From: Flavobacterium sp. UBA7663
GTDB taxonomy: Bacteria > Bacteroidota > Bacteroidia > Flavobacteriales > Flavobacteriaceae
Assembly: GCF_002483315.1 (NCBI RefSeq)
Contig: NZ_DLHR01000024.1
Location: forward strand, 1 to 43,172
DNA: 43,172 nucleotides
Direction: 5' to 3'
Shown one piece after another: positions 41,043-43,172 of the stretch. Under the pieces are notes generated by a model. It made no database searches, had not been told where the DNA came from, and saw only the letters and a list, made by a program, of their open reading frames with translations. How positions within the stretch are numbered: the first letter of the stretch is position 1; each line of letters opens with the position of its first letter. Made by a program: the position numbers and the translations under genes.

Positions 41043-41441
41043 ATGCGAATAGATAAACTTTTATGGTGTTTACGGTATTATAAGACCCGAAGTATAGCTA
41101 CTGAAGCTGTAAAAAAAGGACATATAACAATTAATGGCCAGGTAGCGAAGGCTTCAAGAGAGGTTTTTCCTACCGATAAAATTACGCTTCGTAAAGATCA
41201 AATCAACTACAAATTAACCATTATAGATATGCCTCAAAATCGGTTGGGAGCAAAATTGGTCGACATGTACAGAAAAGATGAAACTCCAAAAGAAGCTTTT
41301 GAACATTTGGAATTACTAAAATTATCGAAAGAACATTACAGAGCCAACGGAACTGGTCGTCCTACAAAAAAAGATCGAAGAGAAATCGACGATTATTTAT
41401 GGGAAAGTGATGAAACCGATGATATCAATAAAACCGAATAA
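41043..41441 (+). CDS. RNA-binding S4 domain protein (Hsp15-like)
   Basis: Starting at 41043 (MRIDKLLWCLRYYKTRSIATEAVKKGHITINGQVAKASREV), this 132-residue protein is an Hsp15/HslR-type S4 domain protein. The motif DKLLWCLRYYKTRSIATEA...GHITING is the S4 RNA-binding signature. Relatives bind stalled 50S subunits that carry nascent chain and tRNA, helping ribosome recycling under heat stress. The C-terminal tail (RPTKKDRREIDDYLWESDETDD) is basic then acidic. The frame is open 12 bases further up, but the second Met fits the family better. Its TAA is followed at once by the ATG of the methyltransferase gene, so they form an operon. Confidence 0.92.
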   Translation: MRIDKLLWCLRYYKTRSIATEAVKKGHITINGQVAKASREVFPTDKITLRKDQINYKLTIIDMPQNRLGAKLVDMYRKDETPKEAFEHLELLKLSKEHYRANGTGRPTKKDRREIDDYLWESDETDDINKTE

Positions 41442-42008
41442 ATGAATTACTGGGAAGAACGCTATCAAAAAGGAGAAACGGGTTGGGACGCAGGTCAAAT
41501 TACTACTCCAATAAAAGAATACATTGACCAATTAAACAATAAGAATCTAAAAATTTTAATTCCCGGAGCTGGAAATGGTTATGAATTCGACTATTTGATT
41601 GAAAAAGGGTTTCAAAATGTATATGTCATTGATATTGCAGAAACGCCTTTAGAAAACATCAAAAAAAGAAAACCAGAATTTGCTTCAAATTTATTGCATG
41701 CCGACTTCTTTACATTAAAAACTACTTTTGATTTAATCTTAGAGCAAACTTTTTTCTGTGCTTTGCCTCCCGAAATGAGACCTCAATATGTTGAAAAAAT
41801 AGCTTCAATTTTAAACCCAAGAGGAAAATTAGCAGGATTGCTTTTTGATTTTTCATTAACTAGCGAAGGTCCTCCATTTGGAGGTTCAAAAGAAGAATAT
41901 ATCAACCGATTTGCTCCAAAATTTGAAATTAAAAAACTAGAACGCGCATATAATTCGATAAAGCCACGAGAAAATAAAGAACTCTTTTTTATCTTTGAGG
42001 TCAAATAA
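41442..42008 (+). CDS. SAM-dependent methyltransferase, thiopurine methyltransferase family
   Basis: The 188-residue product begins WEERYQKGETGWDAGQITTPIKEYI, typical of the TPMT family. It has the SAM-binding motif I LIPGAGNGYEFDYL (about 39-52), the acidic Asp64 in VYVIDIAE, FDLILEQTFFCALPPEMR and a C-terminal DFSLTSEGPPFGGSKEEY. TPMT relatives methylate sulfur or halide-type small molecules, and the substrate here is unknown. It starts directly after the S4-protein stop with no gap, and 9 bases separate it from the phosphoribosyltransferase gene. The three genes are one operon. Confidence 0.92.
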   Translation: MNYWEERYQKGETGWDAGQITTPIKEYIDQLNNKNLKILIPGAGNGYEFDYLIEKGFQNVYVIDIAETPLENIKKRKPEFASNLLHADFFTLKTTFDLILEQTFFCALPPEMRPQYVEKIASILNPRGKLAGLLFDFSLTSEGPPFGGSKEEYINRFAPKFEIKKLERAYNSIKPRENKELFFIFEVK

Positions 42009-42017
42009 CAACAACAC

Positions 42018-42512
42018 ATGGAAAATATTATTTTAACGCACAAAGAAATTGCACACAAAACCAAACGAATTGCTTACCAAATTTTCGAAACTTTTGTTAA
42101 TGAAGAAGAGGTTATTTTAGCAGGAATTGCGAACAACGGCTACCTATTTGCTCAAAAAATAGCAGCAGAATTGGCTTTGATTTCCGATTTAAAAGTGACG
42201 CTTTGTGAAGTTAAAATTAACAAACAAAATCCGCAATCTCTTGTAACTACCTCAATTCCATCAGCCGAATATCAAAACAAAGCATTGGTTTTAATTGATG
42301 ATGTACTGAGCACTGGAACTACTTTAATTTATGGTGTAAAACACTTTTTAGAAGTACCATTAAGCAAATTTAAAACTGCGGTTTTAGTAGACAGAAACCA
42401 TAAAAAATATCCAGTTAAAGCCGACTTTAAAGGAATTTCGCTTTCGACTTCCCTACAAGAACATATTCAAGTCGTTTTTGAAGAAAGTAATTCGTACGCT
42501 TATTTAAGCTAA
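42018..42512 (+). CDS. Phosphoribosyltransferase-family protein (PyrR-like)
   Basis: The 164-residue protein has the type I phosphoribosyltransferase fold with the PRPP loop VLIDDVLSTGTTL (Asp94, Asp95). An N-terminal VILAGIANNGYLFAQKIAAEL and VLVDRNHKKYPVKADFKG follow the pattern of PyrR or uracil/hypoxanthine phosphoribosyltransferases. PyrR is both a uracil phosphoribosyltransferase and an RNA-binding regulator of pyrimidine genes; whether this protein does either is not shown. The leader AACAACAACAC matches those of pyrG, guaA and purM. The stop overlaps the converging aroK by 9 bases. It is the last gene of the S4-protein operon. Confidence 0.88.
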   Translation: MENIILTHKEIAHKTKRIAYQIFETFVNEEEVILAGIANNGYLFAQKIAAELALISDLKVTLCEVKINKQNPQSLVTTSIPSAEYQNKALVLIDDVLSTGTTLIYGVKHFLEVPLSKFKTAVLVDRNHKKYPVKADFKGISLSTSLQEHIQVVFEESNSYAYLS

Positions 42513-43019
42513 TAAAGCTTCTATTTCATTTACAATTTGCTCTACCGACTTATTATTAACTGTTACTATTTTAGTAGCTTGATGATAATAAAAGTTTCGG
42601 TCGAATAAATGTTTGTTGATAAAATCTTTCAAAGAAACTTCATCTTGATTGTGTAATAACGGACGCTTGTCTTTTTCGTTTATCAATCGATTTACTAAAG
42701 TATCCGTAGAAGCCTTCAAGTAAATTGAAAAAACGTCATCTTGTTGCAACAATTCATGATTATTAAAGTAACAAGGAGTTCCACCACCTAAACTCAAAAC
42801 GAAGTTTTCTTTCTTATCTAGAAAAGTCTTCAAGACTTCATTTTCCTTTTTTCTAAAATAAATTTCCCCTTTTGTTTGAAACAATTCGGAGATAGAATTT
42901 TGAGTTACTTTTTCAATTTCTTCGTCCAAATCATAGAAAGATACTTGTAACTTTTTTGCTAAAAAATCACCAATTACTGACTTACCACAACCCATGTAAC
43001 CTAACAACACTACTTTCAT
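42504..43019 (-). CDS. aroK: Shikimate kinase
   Basis: AroK phosphorylates shikimate on the way to chorismate and aromatic amino acids. The 171-residue length is standard. Motifs are the P-loop GYMGCGKS (7-14), DLDEEIE with the Mg- and shikimate-binding Asp32, YFRKKE, the LGGGTPCY loop (77-84) and the lid segment EKDRPLLHNQD. The gene stands alone. Its stop overlaps the phosphoribosyltransferase stop region by 9 bases. On the minus strand TAAATTTG (43081-43074) is a -7-like element about 55 bases before the start. Confidence 0.96.
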   Translation of the reverse strand: MKVVLLGYMGCGKSVIGDFLAKKLQVSFYDLDEEIEKVTQNSISELFQTKGEIYFRKKENEVLKTFLDKKENFVLSLGGGTPCYFNNHELLQQDDVFSIYLKASTDTLVNRLINEKDKRPLLHNQDEVSLKDFINKHLFDRNFYYHQATKIVTVNNKSVEQIVNEIEALLA

Positions 43020-43094
43020 ATATAAATAATCCTCTATAAATTAAAGGGTTAAGAAATTAATTATAAAAAAAGACAAATTTATAATAAATTCCCA

Positions 43095-43124
43095 TTGGAA
43101 AATAAATAAATGTTTATATATTTG
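43095..43124 (+). promoter_or_regulatory. Promoter of the tRNA gene
   Basis: TTG (43095-43097), a 19-base spacer and TATATTTG (43117-43124) match the Bacteroidetes promoter consensus exactly. The predicted start near 43130 is about 20 bases before the tRNA. Confidence 0.75.
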
Positions 43125-43148
43125 CACCCGCATTCAAGAAAAGAAAAT

Positions 43149-43172
43149 GACTTGGTAGCTCAGTTGGTAGAG
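43149..43172 (+). tRNA. tRNA gene, 5' end only
   Basis: The last 24 bases of the window are GACTTGG (acceptor strand) followed by TAGCTCAGTTGGTAGAG. That is the conserved T8-A9, the D-arm stem GCTC, and the D-loop with AGTTGGTA. The anticodon and remainder lie beyond the edge, so the amino acid cannot be named. A good promoter precedes it. Confidence 0.85.

Noticed and set aside
43149..43172. Naming the tRNA
   Set aside because: Only the acceptor strand and D-arm are in the window; without the anticodon the amino acid cannot be assigned.

Overview
This is a low-GC chromosomal window from a member of the Flavobacteriaceae, most likely Flavobacterium or a close relative. Several things point there. 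Promoters follow the Bacteroidetes pattern (TTG, 19-20 bases, TAnnTTTG). Almost no gene has a Shine-Dalgarno sequence, and A-rich or CAA-rich leaders stand in its place. The protein set is also typical: the phosphatase PafA, type III glutamine synthetase, a long-form PurM, OmpA-like proteins without a barrel, many lipoproteins and a fused acyl-CoA mutase. I see no insertion sequence, prophage, CRISPR array or integron, and most of the window is ordinary core genome.

Layout. 1-1141: ribosomal operon rpsF-rpsR-rplI (minus), with rplI cut by the window edge. 1224-8225: an orphan LytTR response regulator, priA, a chalcone-isomerase-like secreted protein, a YihY membrane protein, nadC and sucC. 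8414-15316: lysA (plus), then a minus block with pafA and a lipoprotein, a secreted protein with a nitronate-monooxygenase-like enzyme, and a MORN-like protein directly abutting mnmA. 15501-21250: a fasciclin lipoprotein (plus), then proC, yidC, pyrG and a DUF3820 protein. 21347-26534: OsmC, a LysM/periplasmic-binding fusion, guaA and purM. 26610-29713: three tandem two-domain OmpA-like proteins and a lipoprotein. 30009-35230: an unknown secreted protein, glutamine synthetase III, a DUF1543 protein, small proteins, a YchJ-like protein and a GyrI-like domain protein. 35298-43019: the fused isobutyryl-CoA mutase, a DUF4197 lipoprotein, an intergenic stretch with a possible small RNA, an FKBP-like lipoprotein with calcium-type repeats, an S4-protein/methyltransferase/phosphoribosyltransferase operon, and aroK. 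A tRNA gene starts at 43149 and runs off the end.

How the genes fit together. Nucleotide synthesis is well represented (pyrG, guaA, purM, a phosphoribosyltransferase), and these four genes share CAACAAC-type leaders. Envelope biology is the other theme: YidC, OmpA-like proteins, LysM, fasciclin, FKBP-like and other lipoproteins.

The least expected items are five. The three OmpA-like paralogs carry a vicinal-cysteine GHICC motif where the peptidoglycan-binding Asp normally sits. A 9-base element occurs four times between the mnmA operon and the fasciclin gene. A perfect Shine-Dalgarno precedes mnmA only. There is a candidate small RNA near 39680-39753. A 12-base tandem repeat lies upstream of an unknown secreted protein. 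I did not find a clearly new multi-gene defence or metabolic system; the OmpA/lipoprotein cluster is the best candidate for undescribed biology.
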